A stretch of 64,000 nt of DNA, from assembly GCF_021155765.1 (NCBI RefSeq), contig NC_060114.1, forward strand, positions 8,923,501 through 8,987,500. Reading direction: 5' to 3'. A program made the translations under genes and the position numbers. Below the pieces are notes generated by a model. That model ran no database searches, was not told where the DNA came from, and saw nothing but the letters and a program-made list of their open reading frames with translations. Positions 26,952-40,600 of the stretch are shown one piece after another. Source of the stretch: Diprion similis. Lineage: Eukaryota > Arthropoda > Insecta > Hymenoptera > Diprionidae. Every line of letters starts with the position of its first letter. The stretch's first letter is position 1.

Positions 26952-27520
26952 AGTTGTTTTTGTTGCTAAATATCATTTTTTTTCTTTTTTCTTTTTTCTT
27001 TCTTTCCAAAACTGCTTTTTTCCTCTTCTCGGTTCATCTCGCTTTTCGTGGAGGTAGAATAAAAACGAAAACTTATTTTCTTTCATCTTCTCTGTGTTTC
27101 CCTCGCTCTCTTTATCTCTATTTATCTTTCTCTCTCTCTCTTTCACTCACACTTTCTTTCTGTTACTGGAAGCAGTGAAACCAGCAACAAACAAACTTAT
27201 GAGCGATAATACAAACTGGGGTGACATTGTCGCTGCTGGATTGCGCATGAATTAACTAACAATATTATATTGTTAAACAAGGAACAAAAAACCAAAACGA
27301 ACTAACGGTAAACAATTACACATACATAAAAAAAAAGCAAGAAAAGTTTAAAGTCAAAATAAAACAAAACAGGACATAAACAAGTTATTAACAATGTTGT
27401 TATTATACTTTTTGTTTCTCCAATTTCTCTTTCTATCTCTTTCTCTATCTTTTCATCTTTCTCTTAGGCAAATTTATAACATTTATAAATTTATAAGGTG
27501 TAATTATGAATTATTGTTTC

Positions 27521-27575
27521 AATTATTATTATTATTACTATTATTATTATTATTACTATTATTATTATTATTATT
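27521..27575. repeat. ATT trinucleotide microsatellite
   Basis: A run of ATT/TTA units with a few ACT interruptions, in the hyd 3' flank. A second shorter run lies at about 27682-27702. Confidence 0.9.
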
Positions 27576-30126
27576 GTTCGAAAAGTAATTGACATCCGCC
27601 TGCAGTGCGTCCTTCATTCTTGGTATGTAATAAGGTTTTATTTACCTTGACATGTTATAGTTATATCACTATTTAGGGTGGTATTATTATTATTATTATT
27701 ATACATACATACATACAACATAATATAGTGATGAAGCTCCTCATCCCCAAAACCAACCCCTCACAAAAAAAAATAAAATAAAACTTTCTCAAGTATATCA
27801 CATCGCTTTCCCTCCGTCTCTTTTAACTCAAGCTGCTCAAGTATCGATTCTATACATAAAGTATTTTATCGATTGTGACTTTGAGCTTTTTTTTTCGTTT
27901 TTCTAGCATAATATGCAAAGGAAAAATGAAATTCTTCGACGACGATGATAATAATAATAATAATAAACTTTCAAAGTATAATTGGAAATTCTAAAGGTAA
28001 TTGGGACAGGAAAAATAATTTAAAAAATAAACTTATGAGAGAAAGGAAAACAAAATATATATTCATTATAATAAACGTAGTAGTAGTTGTAATAACAATA
28101 ATAATAATAAAAATAATAATAATAATAATAACGACTCTAGGAAGAACTATTATAGATTTTAACTGTGGAAAGAAAATTTCTTTTTGCATCATATTTATTA
28201 CTGATCGTAATGAAAGTGAAAAAGAAAAAAAAAAGAAAAAAACTTATATTATTATTCTATGATTATTATCACGATAGTAGGTCAAATAACTACGAGTATA
28301 CATGATAATGATGACAATTTATACAGCAAAGAACGGAAAAAAAGGAAAGAATGCAAAACAAAACAGTGTTTGCAGAATTTCAAAATACTACGTATATTAT
28401 ACATATACTTTTAAGGTGTTTCAATAGAAGAAAAGAAAAAAAATATAAACAAAAAGGAAATTTCGTTTTTCTTTCACGTTCTTACTTTTATCTCGGATTT
28501 ACTAATCATACCCAATCAATTAATTTATTTATTAATTAATCACCCCTGAATTTATTTCATACTCTGCTTGAAAAAAACACTGCAGATTTTTCAAGAGAAA
28601 ATACGGAAAAAAAAGTGAACGAATCTTGCAATAAGTACAAATTTTTTCAAATGTTCAAAGAAAGTTTTTCTACTTTCGGGACATTCATCTACGTGTTGTA
28701 AAAGAAAAGGAATCGCAAATTTTCCTTTCTCAAGAAAATAATAATTTTTATGTAACGTACCAATCAGAAGGCCAACGATACACGATCATTCGACAATAAT
28801 CGTTCATCTCTTTGCAGTTAAAAGAGAGAGAAAAAAAAAAAACTTTGTTCAATCGGTAGGTATAGAATTTTATGCAGTTATTATTATCATTGTACGCATG
28901 TATGTATGTGTTTCTTATGTATAATTTGTACAACAATAATACGTCGTTGGCAAAAGGTTAGGGATATTTTGTCGCTTTAGTTTTTCATATCATTCAAACT
29001 GTCGGTGGTATCGATGTGTTTTATTCGTTTCAAAATTCATTCCTATGTTGTTGTAGAATAATGATAATCATGATGATGACGATGATGATGATGATAATCA
29101 CAATAATAATAATTATTATAATATTGTATTTATTTATAATACATATATTTACTATTTACACAAGGATTGAAAAACTTGTCATCATTGTCACAATTTTTTC
29201 TCTCTAATAATCGATCTCTCAGTCTCAGGTCAAGCTCTCTTTCGCTCTCGCTCGATTATTGAAACAATAATTGAAAATGACAGAAAGCTGATTGATTGAT
29301 AAACAGCACGGCACGTCGCTAGTTCATTTTGCTTTACTTCGTTCTCTCGGGGATGAGTCGTATGGCAAGGTGGGAAAACTCTTGACAATTTTACTTCATG
29401 CTTCCTGTTCGTTTTTGTTTTTTTATTATTTATTTATTTTTTTTTTCTTCGGTTTTCCCATAAGCTGCCTATTTGCTCGTTTTTTTTTCGTTTTTTTTTT
29501 TTCAACTTTTTTGTCTTTCCTTCGAAAATGATGTAAGACTATTATTATTATTATTATTCATTTTTTCTTCCATTCGACAATTTGCAACGAAGAAAAAAAG
29601 ATACGAAGAATATGTAACAATGAAAAAGGCAATGAATTGAATAAATAGAAAACGAGTTAACTAATATAATATTACATATATCGACTTTGTGGACGTTACT
29701 CGCGCATGCTTCTAAATTTTTCTCAGAGGGCAGGGAGTCGTTGAAGTCGTTTCAAATTTTTCTTACATATGTTACAACGGCATTGATTGTTGCGGCGAAC
29801 GAAGCTAAGAAAATGAAAACAATTAGAGGGAGGATAATGCGTTTTTCATTTTCGTTTCAAATTTACACAGTCGTTTTGAATATTGTATAATTATAATAAT
29901 ACACATGCAATTCTGTACGTGTAAAAAAAATGCAAAATTATCTCTGTATCTGTCGGTTTGTTTTGTATAGTTGTGTGTATGTGTGTACGTGTGTGATGTA
30001 TACTCAAAAATTCTGCTCTCCTGCAAACCCACCAACGCAACTTTCGTTCCGGCGGACACATTAGATTTTTCTAGTAATTTTTACTGAATATTTCAGTGTA
30101 CCGTTCATTTACTTCAGACTATGAGA

Positions 30127-30128
<2 letters not shown>

Positions 30129-30158
<30 letters not shown>
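30129..30158. repeat. TA microsatellite
   Basis: An alternating TA tract of about 30 bp. Confidence 0.9.
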
Positions 30159-30163
<5 letters not shown>

Positions 30164-30753
30164 GTATCAATTTTTCTAGAGTTACAGCACATTTCGCAAC
30201 TAAGACTTGATTAAATTTGCAGCAAATTTGACGTTGTCTAATTTGCCAATGAAGAAAAAAATTTATCGTTTCATCACTTCTGGCGAAAAATAGTTTATAT
30301 GCTAACAAAATTCACTCGATGCTTGCCAGAAACCTCAAAACTTTTTGTTGAATATAACTTCCAAATTATTTCCGGAGAATGTTGCTCGGGTTGTCAAATT
30401 GTTGTATGTATGTGTATAAGTATATATATTATATTCCTAAACGATAATAATTCGATAGAATGAATTGGTAAGAATAAAAAAAAAAAAAGTTTAACGATGG
30501 TATTTAATTTAGGAAATTTGAAAACAAAAAGAACGGAACGAAAATATCTAGAGAAAAAAAAAAACTAAAAAACTTGAATCGAAATCTAAGAAATGTGTGG
30601 AATTCAAAAGAAACAAAGAACGAAAGAAAACGAACGAACTACAAGAACAACAGACTTAATATAATTATAATAATAATAATAATGATAATAATAATAAGAC
30701 AATAAAAATAATATCATCTAATGCTATACGTATCATATAATAAATCTCGTTTT

Positions 30754-30754
<1 letters not shown>

Positions 30755-30795
<41 letters not shown>

Positions 30796-30955
30796 GTATA
30801 TATAATTTATACATATATACACATATATATATTTATATATATATATATATATATCTATATATATACATAAATTTCTAAAAATTGTTAAGTTATATACAAT
30901 AATTATATTTATTATTAATAATTAATTAATCGATCAATTAATTAATTAATTAATT
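30755..30955. repeat. TA and AATT simple-sequence cluster
   Basis: Interrupted TA repeats (30755-30870) followed by AATT/TTAA units (about 30917-30953) just past the 3' end of bun. Confidence 0.85.
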
Positions 30956-31170
30956 CATGTATGTATCAATTTTTTTTTTCGGTTGGTAAATATTTGTATG
31001 TTTTTTTTCCATTTGCTTAGTTTAATGTTTTCTTCTTCTCTTGATTGTTAAACGTACTTACATCAAAGTGTATTCATTTGTAATGGAAACTAATTTATAT
31101 GCATATGTATAGTAGTAATGCGTCTCTCTCCGTAGCTTGTCTATCGTATATCGTTCTACACAGATTTTAT

Positions 31171-34100
31171 CTATTGACCATTTCCAGAACTGTTTTGGGG
31201 TAATTGTTGCTGCTGCTGTTGTTGTTGTTGTTGCTGTTGCTGTTGCTGCTGTTTGCCCGATTGCGTCGACTGAGTATTGCTGAGTTGTGACAATATCTCT
31301 GGCGTCGCGTGCGATTTCAGTATCGAATTCTCCGCCTCCAATTGATTTATCCGGTCCATTAATTCCGCAATCTTCTCCTTCAGCACCTCGACCTCCTCCC
31401 GCACCGCGAACATAAGGTGACTTTTGACCAAATCCTGTTCGCAATAATCAATTTCCTTATCATTCTTATTATATATGTGTAAAGGGCATACGAGTATATG
31501 CAGGTTCAAAATGCCTTTTGCAAATATTTTATTAATATTTTATGGATGAGTAGGTACCATTAAAATACCAAGAACCTGTATCGGACCTCAGCTCCAATTG
31601 ATTTTTGAAAAATGAAAGAAAAAAAAAAAGAAAAAAGACATAAAATAACTTTTGTCGCCAGGATTAACTTGACGAATATTTTTAAAAATTTAACCTGTTA
31701 TTTAGAAAGGCAAAAGCTTATTTACACACAATGGAAAGATTTTTAGCTATTTCTAGCCAACTATTTCTGTTCCAGAAAAACTGAATTGTGAAACAAGTTT
31801 CAGCTAGATTATTGCAAATCGTACTCTTATACATACGTATACAAAGAATGTATTTGAGAACATCACTTATTCCAGGAAAAATATACGATTTTTATTTTTT
31901 AAACTACGGTGTACCACTACGAAAATTTTTATAGAAATACAAGTTCACAATTTTGTTCAAATAGAATCGCGGTGAAGAAGAAAAGTTTAAGAGGGAATAA
32001 TGTTTTTATCATGAATTTATTAAGCTAAAAATCTATGTATTTATAAAAGCTCTTTACTAACATATTAAAGCTTCAAACAAATCGGTGAAGTCAATCCTGA
32101 GAAGAAAATGGTTTTACATTTTTTGGTGCTTCTTTTTTCCTCAAATCTAATCAAGATTCAGATCTGATACTTTCAGTATCTTAGTATTTTAATAGTCCCT
32201 TCGTATCCATAAAATGTTATTAACGTTTAGACCGCCAGTGATTTTAATGTATATTTAAACAACCCACATTCATATTATTTGACTATAGCTAGGTCTGTGT
32301 ACTGGCCAAGCAGCGATCCAAAGGTTGAGATATTCGCAAAAGGCATTTCAACCCCGTTTATGGCCTTTGTGCTCGTCAAATTTCATAACTTCTTTTTCAG
32401 ACACGAGGTTGAAATTAGTCACGTATTATTCTTGTTAACGATGCATTTTTAAGATAAAATCACGTTTCTTCTTAACTTTAAAGTTGTTTGAAATTCGTCA
32501 AGCATAATATTTGATTAGCTTAATATACTTACATTTTGAAAAGCTAATTAACTACTTTGTAGTCATTCGAAAATTGCAACATGACGAATTTTTCCCTTCA
32601 CTGTTTTCTTAAATCAACTTTATTAACTTCAACTCGTTCTGACTCTAAAAAGCTACTCGATTATTGTAATTTTGTAGTGAACTGAAAGCCTGACTGAAAA
32701 CCCACAGAGACTAAAAAGAATCCTTACCATAGCTTGTTCGATTTTGTTGTCAATGGCGACTGCGCTGGTCCCGGACATACTGTAAATTAAAACGAGCAAA
32801 GTAGTAGCAATGAAAGCGACTGTGATATCAATTGAAGGATTTTCATTCAATATGTGAGCACTGAAAATTTAGAAGAAGTAGGAACTTTTTTTTTTTTTTT
32901 TTTATTAGAAAATGAACACAATTCCCATGCTTTCCAAATTTTCACTACATACTCAAGAATGAAATTAGTTCACCGTTGTCATCCTTGTATCTGATTACTC
33001 ATCAGCCAAAATCTTTCTCACCTTTCATTGTCTTCGAGGGCGTGATGTTCGTCAGTGCCCTGAGTGACTTCGGCGAGGGATTCGAGCAGAGTTGCGTCAG
33101 CGGATTGTGGAGGCACGACAGTAACAACAGGAGCAGCAATACCGACAGCAGGATCCTGTTCGTTATCGGAATGATGAAACGAAATGACATTCTGGCCCGA
33201 TGACTGAGACTGAATCTGTGCCTGCGGCATAACTGGCGTAGCGGAGACGTGGATATTTGGCGCAGCCTGTTGCTGCTGAATGTTCTGCACGCTCTGCATA
33301 CCTGCCATCGATTCGGACATTTGCTGCTGCTGCTGTTGCTGGTGAGGTGGTGGAACTCCAGTGACCATGATGTTCGGAGTTTGAGCTGCTGGTGAAGACG
33401 CAGCGGCTGGATGTCCTTGCACAACCGGTGTCTGGACAGTGGGTGTCTGGCATACGTTCTGCTGCGGCTGTGGAGCTTGTGGACTGACTGTAACATAGTT
33501 TTCCTCCTTAGCAGGATGCTGCTGAAGGTTTTGCTGGTTCGTCGCTATCGTGATTCCGTTGTTGCTGCTGTTCCCGGTTTGCGCGATTAGCGGAATTGAG
33601 CCCTGCGGCATGCTCTGAGGCTGGCCAAGGTTCCCGGGGTGTGACGCAGGTGCTAGATTCGCTGGCAGAGTCGCGCCCTGCGCCGCGCCTCCGCCGTGCT
33701 GATTCTGTGTTTGCTGCGACATTTGTTGCTGCTGTTGCTGAAAGTACTGAGGAGGAATCTGCTGCTGAGCAGAGTTTGACTGCTGCTGTATTTGCGGCTG
33801 GTTCGGCTGCTGCTGCTGCTGTTGCTGAGAGAGCGACGTACTATTCACCGAGTATGCGGCACCCCCAACGATCTCCTGGTGCGATATTGGCCCGTTGGAA
33901 TCCACACTTTTCGCGCCCTCGGTATCCGGCTGCTGCTGTTTCATACCCTCGGGGACAACGATGCCGCTATCGGTGATGCCGTACGATATACAGACCTCGT
34001 TCGGCCCTGAGAGCTTGATAGAATTAATTGCCGTTGTCTGGTTAACGGAGGTGTGGTCGAGGTAGTCCATGCAGGTCCATCGGCCACGCTTGAAGGGTTC

Positions 34101-34811
34101 CGTGCTCTCGATCTTAACGACTTTGAAGCGTTCGTTGCGTCCATGCGAATGGACCTCGCGTATATCAGGATCTTGCTTCGCGCCGCCTGATAGAAGGTTT
34201 ATTATGTTCTTGTCCGTCACGGAGCCGATATCCAGGGCATTGATGTTGTTCTCGCTGGTTGAACTGCTAGCACCGCCGCCCTCGGATGGGACGATAGCAA
34301 GGCCGTACTGAGAGCTCGTCGGGATGACAGGCGCAGTACCGAGGGCAGCGTTGCTCGTGTTGAAAAAGACATCTTCCTTGGAGAAGGTGTCCTCCGAGTA
34401 GCTCGGCGTCTCGATGTCGATATCAGTCACTCTCGAGTGTTCAACAGAATTGTCTTCGGTATGCGACTCGTCCAGATCGTCATTCGAATCCTCGCCGGCG
34501 TCGTTACTCATTCTACAGCCTACCGTCACACTGGTTATCTGAAACGACGACGTCTTCTTTCTGCACTGACCGCCCGACGACGCTGATGTGGCGACATTGT
34601 TCTGGACAGGGGTCGACGTCGTCGGGCCTGGTACCAACGGCTGGAGGAACTTGTCAGGCTCACCGATCCTGATCGTCTCTGAGGTTGTGCGATGCAGGAC
34701 CGAAGAGGGTGACGAGGACAATTTTTTACTATTACTACTATTGCTAACGCTGTTGTTAACGCTATCTGCCAAGTGTTTGCTGTGCGACTTTCTGTGCACA
34801 TTATCTGCCAT
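31171..34811 (-). CDS. bun: Bunched, TSC22-domain protein, long isoform
   Basis: Leucine-zipper regulator of growth (Drosophila bunched; vertebrate TSC22D family). Minus-strand exons are 33022-34811, 32728-32779 and 31171-31434: 2106 nt, 701 aa, phases consistent. The long N-terminal exon carries the two motifs typical of long isoforms: [12 protein letters not shown] near residues 85-97 and [12 protein letters not shown] near 242-253. It is then mostly Gln/Ser/Pro-rich. Exon 2 (52 nt) encodes [16 protein letters not shown], and exon 3 continues [19 protein letters not shown], together the TSC box, followed by a heptad zipper and a C-terminal poly-Gln run. In flies the long form binds Madm through the second motif to promote growth; whether that holds here is inference. 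Shorter isoforms starting near exon 2 are possible. Divergent from the PHD-SPOC gene. Confidence 0.93.
31204..31253 (-). repeat. CAG/CAA repeat encoding about 16 Gln in bun
   Basis: A mixed CAA/CAG tract in the last bun exon, just after the leucine zipper. Further Gln runs are coded in the large exon near 33325-33350, 33722-33742 and 33808-33830. Codon mixing should limit slippage. Confidence 0.9.
31435..32727 (-). other. bun intron 2
   Basis: 1.3-kb AT-rich intron interrupting the TSC box. No gene or repeat recognised. Confidence 0.6.
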
Positions 34812-37668
34812 TATTATAGATTAGTTTGTTTATTAGAAACATTCGCATTCTACAATTCTCTCCAAGGAAGAGGAGGAGGCGGTGGAGGTCGAGGCTCTGG
34901 CATCGACTGTCGTAGTTAGACTTTTTCCCCAGTCGCATGTTAACACCATTGTGTTTCTTGCGGTCTTGTTCGGCTCTCGGCGCCGTCGACGACGACGACT
35001 CTAGTCCCGGTTTTTCACCCAGGAACTATTTTCTTCTATTGCTACTTATCTCGTTCTCCCTCTCTGTCTTCCTTACTGTCGAGAGTTGCGACGGAGACGG
35101 TCGTCGTCGGGTTTTTCTGCTCTCAAGTTTTTCAATGATCCTTTTTTTCGTTCTTTTCCCTATCACGTAGGGGTGGATGAGGGGGTGTATTTGTTCTATT
35201 TCTCCTTCTTTTGTTTGAAAAACTCGCATAAACCGCACGAGTATAAATTGCCGACGGAACCGAGAAGAGACGTCACAACGAAAGGAAAAATCAGGATTAT
35301 TATCGCGGTTTTCGGAGGGTGTTTATTCTACCCATTTTTCGCCACACGATTTATCGTCTAGCCACACACAGAAGTACACAGCATATGCATGCCATACGAC
35401 ATAACACAACACAATCACTAACTGGCTGCGAGGGATGTGTGTTGACAGTTCTTGGTCATCTCTAATCCCTGTTCCTGGTTTTCTCGACACGGTTTCTCTT
35501 TCGCAGCCCCCTTAAAATCCGAGGGGCATCAGTTGATCGGCTAGATTACCGTCTCCGACGGGATTATCACGACTTTGGTATTTGCATCGTCTTATTCCTC
35601 CTCCTCTTCTTGTTTGCTGCACTGCTGCTGCTGATACTCTGCACACTAATCTATCTTCCTTTTGCTGCAGTTTCTTCCACACAAACGGCCCCTTATGCAC
35701 CCCGTAATTGTCAGATTTTACTCGTACCTGGTGCTCTGTTTATTATTTGACTTGTGGACTTGCGGTAGATCCACCGCAAACCGCGCCGAGGTGTTTGACT
35801 TTTTGCGAATTAGACAGGTTACATTTTACATGGTTTTTCTTATTTTTTTTATTTTTTCGCGCTCTCTCGCTCTCTCTCTCTACGTATAGAAAACAAATGC
35901 GGATGAATATATATGAGTGTGTGTGTGGGTATAGATATATGAATATATATATCTATACTAATGTCGTTAATGCGTGTTTCTGCGTGAAATCCTTCTTCTC
36001 TTCTCAATTCCCTTCGTCACCAACGTTCATCTTTGTTACTGTATTATTTATACTGTTGGTTTATTATTTTTTTCTTCTATTTTTCCTTCTCTCACTCTGC
36101 CTTTGCAGTGGCAGACAGGCAGCAGCAGTGAGCAACAGCGGTTTAAAAATGGCTGCCATTCACTCAGGCTCGCAATGAAACATATATTACACGAATGTAC
36201 GTAGATCGTCTTCAAATACAGCCTTCAGGACCCAAGATGCGTACTAAATAAAATTTTCACTAGGGAACTAGTAACGTTCTTTACTTACTTATTCCACCTA
36301 CGAAATTAATCGACACAATGCGACACAGCTCAAAAACTGTGGCTCTAAACTCCGTGTCTGCAACTTTCGTGTTTTATAATATTTGAATATAGTAGTGCTA
36401 GTGACTTGTAATAATAAAATAATAATACATATCATGGTTTCCTGTAATGTGAAGATCTTGTAATACGTTTTTTAGACTCTTGATTAATGGTACTTATATG
36501 TACAATGTGTTATACTTTGTCTAGGGATATTCGGATGGTTAGGCAGTTTCCTTGAATGATTTAGTTACCGAATACCAACATTTGGAGTTTGGTTAGTTGG
36601 TACTAATGTTAGGGAATATAGCATATTTGAATTCGGTGCAGCTGATTGTATTATTCTTGTGGGTCCAATGACCTCACTACGGTTGTGACTTATAACGGCG
36701 GGCGAGCGAAGAGCAGACTGATGTAGCAGTTCGCCTTTCTTACCAATCGAAGAAATCCGCCGCTGTTTTATTGTAGAAATCCGTCTATTCGAAATTCCTG
36801 TAGTCAATGACTGAAAGGAGGCGCGCAATGCGCGGCGGGAAATGCGCTTGGGTTGGTGAAATGACCAGCAGGCGGCGCAAGCGAGCGACCGTCGTGTTAA
36901 TTTGGAGCGCCGCGATGTGGTTACGCTGAAAATAGAAAGAGAAACGAGAGAGAAACGTTGAAACAGAGCGAAAATAAAATAGCGGAGGGTAAAACTGGAC
37001 CCCGCGGAGCACCGCAATCACGGTGGGCTTGATGTATATCTGACAAAAACGGCCTGCACAGCAATTCCAGGATCGACGGGACGTCGTTGAGCGGTCGCGT
37101 TTCTTCGTTGGAGCCGCGCTCGGCGGGTGAGTAAATCGAAACCTTGCGGCGGCGGCTCGATGCCGAGTCTCTCTCCTCTCATTCCGGGCGTTTTCTCAAC
37201 GCGACGCGCTTGCAAATCACGATTTTGCCTCGCCTCCGAATCGCTTTTCGCCTCCTGCGTCCCCGATCAGCGCTCGACGAAACAAGATGGCCGTAACCAA
37301 TCCTTGTCCTCCTCGTGCCGTCTGTTTATTTATACGCAGACGGCTCGTTGTCTTCTAATCGCGCCATGCCGCCTGCAAATTCTCGGCTCGACTCCACCAG
37401 CAGAAACCAAATCCCGCCTCTCCGCTTAATCCTGACAACTTCGCCTTCCCCCCCTGCCCGCCATGTTTTGTAAACAAATTACATACAAACACCAAACAAA
37501 GGGTATACGAACACTTAGGAAGCCTCTCACCTGGGTTTCCACGTTCTAGGCGTTGTAATCGATTAGGTGCATGGTTTTCTGACCGAACGAACATCCTTTG
37601 CTTTTTAGCGAACGACAGAGCAAAAACGACCCCGGGTTTTTGAGTCGCCTCGACAAGATAGACGCAAG
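34812..37668. promoter_or_regulatory. Divergent 5' region between bun and the PHD-SPOC gene
   Basis: 2.86 kb between opposite start codons. The bun side (34812-35800) is rich in CT and GAC/GTC repeats, typical of a long 5' UTR. The right part (36660-37660) is more GC- and CpG-rich, with several CGCG words, as in a promoter or first noncoding exon. A CT tract (35862-35880) and CAG units (36110-36140) occur. Frames here (for example 36565-37017 minus, Arg/Ser-rich) match no known family. Confidence 0.55.
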
Positions 37669-40600
37669 ATGTCCAGCTCGTTCATACTTGAATCGAAGGA
37701 AAAATCAAAGAAGGACGACACACTTGTAATTGTTGTGAATGACGACGGGACCATTTCCGTCGATCATGAAACACTGCAGAACATAATAAGTAAGATTGTC
37801 TACTTTATATCTGGTGCAAGGTTTGCAGGAAAACTGAAGAAATTGTTTGAAATGTTCTCCACATCTCTCTCATTATCCATGTGTTTTAGTTAATCAATCC
37901 AACGCGAATGTGAGCGTAGTAAGGCTCGGTCAAGGAGAAGCAGATGCTGAAAATGGTGACATCACATTGACTGTCGATCCACCAGCTTATGCACCCGAAG
38001 GAGCTGCCTCAGGCGCTACGCCTGGGAGTACGGACGCTGGAGTCGGTGGGCTGGTTGATCCCTTCATGGAGATGGATCCCGAGCAGCTGGAAAGGCTCGA
38101 AACCGCATTACAGAGTGAAGAGGCCAAGCAAATTTTAGGAGAAAATGTAACAGCCATGCTCGGTAAGTTTGCATCCACCCTCATTTTTCTTTGTCTCTTT
38201 GTCATTTTGTACATCTTTGACTTGAGTACTGTACCTCCTTGCTCAGGAATTGAAACATTTATACAATGAGACAGAGAACAGGTTCTCTACAGAACTATCA
38301 TATCTATAAGTATTCGAATTTTTATAATTCGTAGTGTTTTGATTAAAGAGCTGTTCAAAAACTCGGATATTGATTGACTTATTGGCTTTCACTTTGCCAT
38401 ATCCTCGTTTTTTTGCCAAGAATTATGAAAATGAAAAGAGTAAAGAAAACTTGTATATACCAAATGAGACAAAAAAATAGCTGGAAACCTGAACTCTTAT
38501 CCAAACATTCCATCATCGCTTAGCGCGAATGTCTCTTCCGCTCATCTTCCTTAAATTGTGTAAAAAAAAGTGTGTTTTTTTTTTTCATGCAACATTAAAC
38601 GTGTCTCGTACAGACATGTTGTCCGTAGAAGAAGAGCAGAATTCACTGAAGTACAGTATACAGCTGGATCACTGCTACACCAGCCGAAAATCCCCCTCAG
38701 ATCCAAAACCTAGTGATCCATTACCTATTGCAGAATCGCCTGATATTAACGATGCTCCGTACACCTCGTCCTCTTCCTCCTCGTCATCCTCGATTCCTGC
38801 ACCAACGCCTCCACCCATCTCCCTTTCCTCTCCCACGCTAACCGGCTCTCAGGCCTTGGCGGCAGCAGTGGGGAAATCGAAACTGACTAGACCTGTGAGT
38901 TGAGATTTTATTTCATCGAATCTTTCTTGTCAAGAAATTAAAGGTGAAGAAGTTAGACTAGCGATTGCGACTTTTTCTCATTCGACTTTCTATAAACAGG
39001 TTCGGGGTCCAGGCAGACCTCGACGAGATGGAAGACCACTGGGACCGACTCCGCAGACTCCGAAAGTAACCGGTAGCGGAGCAACTCGAAATGCGATCAG
39101 CCCTCTCCACCAGGGAGTGAATAAAGGTGCCCTAGTGCCGCTCATTAAGCCTCTGAATATGAACGATGTCCGCAGTAAGAGTTCACGTGATTGATTTTTG
39201 TTTGTTTATGGTTATGTTGTGTATTGAAATTGTGGCACCTCTCTTCATCGTTCATTGCCCACCCTATCATCCAACAAATTCATCATCACAAATCTTTTTC
39301 TCATCGACAATGAACAGAAAATTCCAATCTTTTGTATTCTGTTATATTAAACTCCTATTTTTAATGACACAGTTCCTGCTGCGGCGACACCGGAAACTGC
39401 GGATGATGTTCCGCCGTCCTCATCTTCGGAATCTTCTGAATCCGAACCACCGTCCGATGATGACTCGGACTTCGGGCCTCGGGGACCACGGAGAGGCGGG
39501 GTCAGGGCTCGAGGAGGTCGCAAGGGTCTTACCACCAGAGGTGGAAGCCTTGCCGCGACCAGACGCAGAGGCAGCAACAAGCACATGGATATGGAACAGG
39601 TGCGGAGGCTTGATATGGAGATGGCGGCGGCTGTTGACGCGATGAAGAGTCCCGAGAAGGAGGATAAAGTCGGTGAGTTTCGTTACTGTATCGACACAAG
39701 GATAAAGTATTGAATAGTAAAAAGCGGATAAACTTTGAGGATGTATATTTCAAAGACTGGTAATTCAATTCGATCAGGGTTTCTTTTACCCGAAAATATG
39801 TAGGTCCGACTTCGTTGACAACTCTTTTTTTTTATCAGAATCGATTGAAGGAAGCACTGTTATTGTGAATAATGGATCACCCATTTGGCTCAGTGAAAAG
39901 TGTTGTAATACCTGCAATATCTCGAAAACTGCTGAACCGATTTATTTCAAATTTGAAAATGGTATTCTTGGATAGTTTATCCTTTTTGTGACAGTGCCAA
40001 TTTTTCTTTGGTTGTATTTTTATTTTATTTTTTTACCAAGTAATAAAAGAAGTTGTAGATTTTTACGAAAAAATGTATCGCTGGCTTGGAATCATTACCT
40101 AAAGTGTTCCAAAAATTCTATTGCAAGACATTAAGTAACATTTTATCTCGTTTTGAATAGAGGAAAGACTGCTGAGCCCCGGCAAGGCGAAAAAAGGTAT
40201 AAAGACGATGGGAGCAAAGAAGAAGGAAGAGCTACCAGCTCCTCTCATTCCACCGCCTCAGACTGCGGCAGCAGAGGTGGAGCCGACAGTGCCAGAGAAA
40301 CAGCTTGTTACGACAAACCAAGTGAAAGCAAACTTGATCAACGCAAACACGATAAAGGGCGACATGATACTGACGAAGCCGGGCCAAATGCGGAACAATC
40401 AAAAGGTGATATTCGTGCAGAAACAGGTCATGATGAAGGCGAGCGAGCTGAAGAACCTTGGGATGAGGAAATCCCTAGTTGTATCAAAGCCGGCGGCCAA
40501 TCTCCTCGGCCAGGTCAACTCCAAACTACCCGTTGGCAAAGAGATGAAAACATCGCAGCAGCTCCTCGCCAAGGTCGCCACCCCTATAGCTCCAACAACA

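Larger units (their letters stand above)
26952..31170. other. AT-rich convergent 3' region of hyd and bun
   Basis: 4.2 kb between two tail-to-tail stop codons. It holds CT-rich tracts (27085-27170), ATT/TAA microsatellites, TA runs and AATT repeats, with several AATAAA-like signals (for example near 27358). All frames are low-complexity. The 3' UTRs of both genes should lie here. No RNA gene recognised. Confidence 0.6.

Noticed and set aside
31058-31444. 128-codon minus-strand frame overlapping bun exon 3
   Set aside because: Out of frame with the TSC box; its Ala/Thr runs are the shifted reading of the CAG/CAA repeat.
33596-33976. 126-codon plus-strand frame opposite the bun large exon
   Set aside because: Antisense shadow of Gln/Pro-rich coding DNA.
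35708-36178. 156-codon plus-strand frame in the bun leader
   Set aside because: Low-complexity Leu/Phe/Ser from CT-rich DNA; no family or codon signal.
36565-37017. 150-codon minus-strand frame in the bun/pps intergenic region
   Set aside because: Arg/Ser-rich in CpG-rich promoter DNA, no family resemblance, and a splice-acceptor-like site lies within it, more consistent with UTR.
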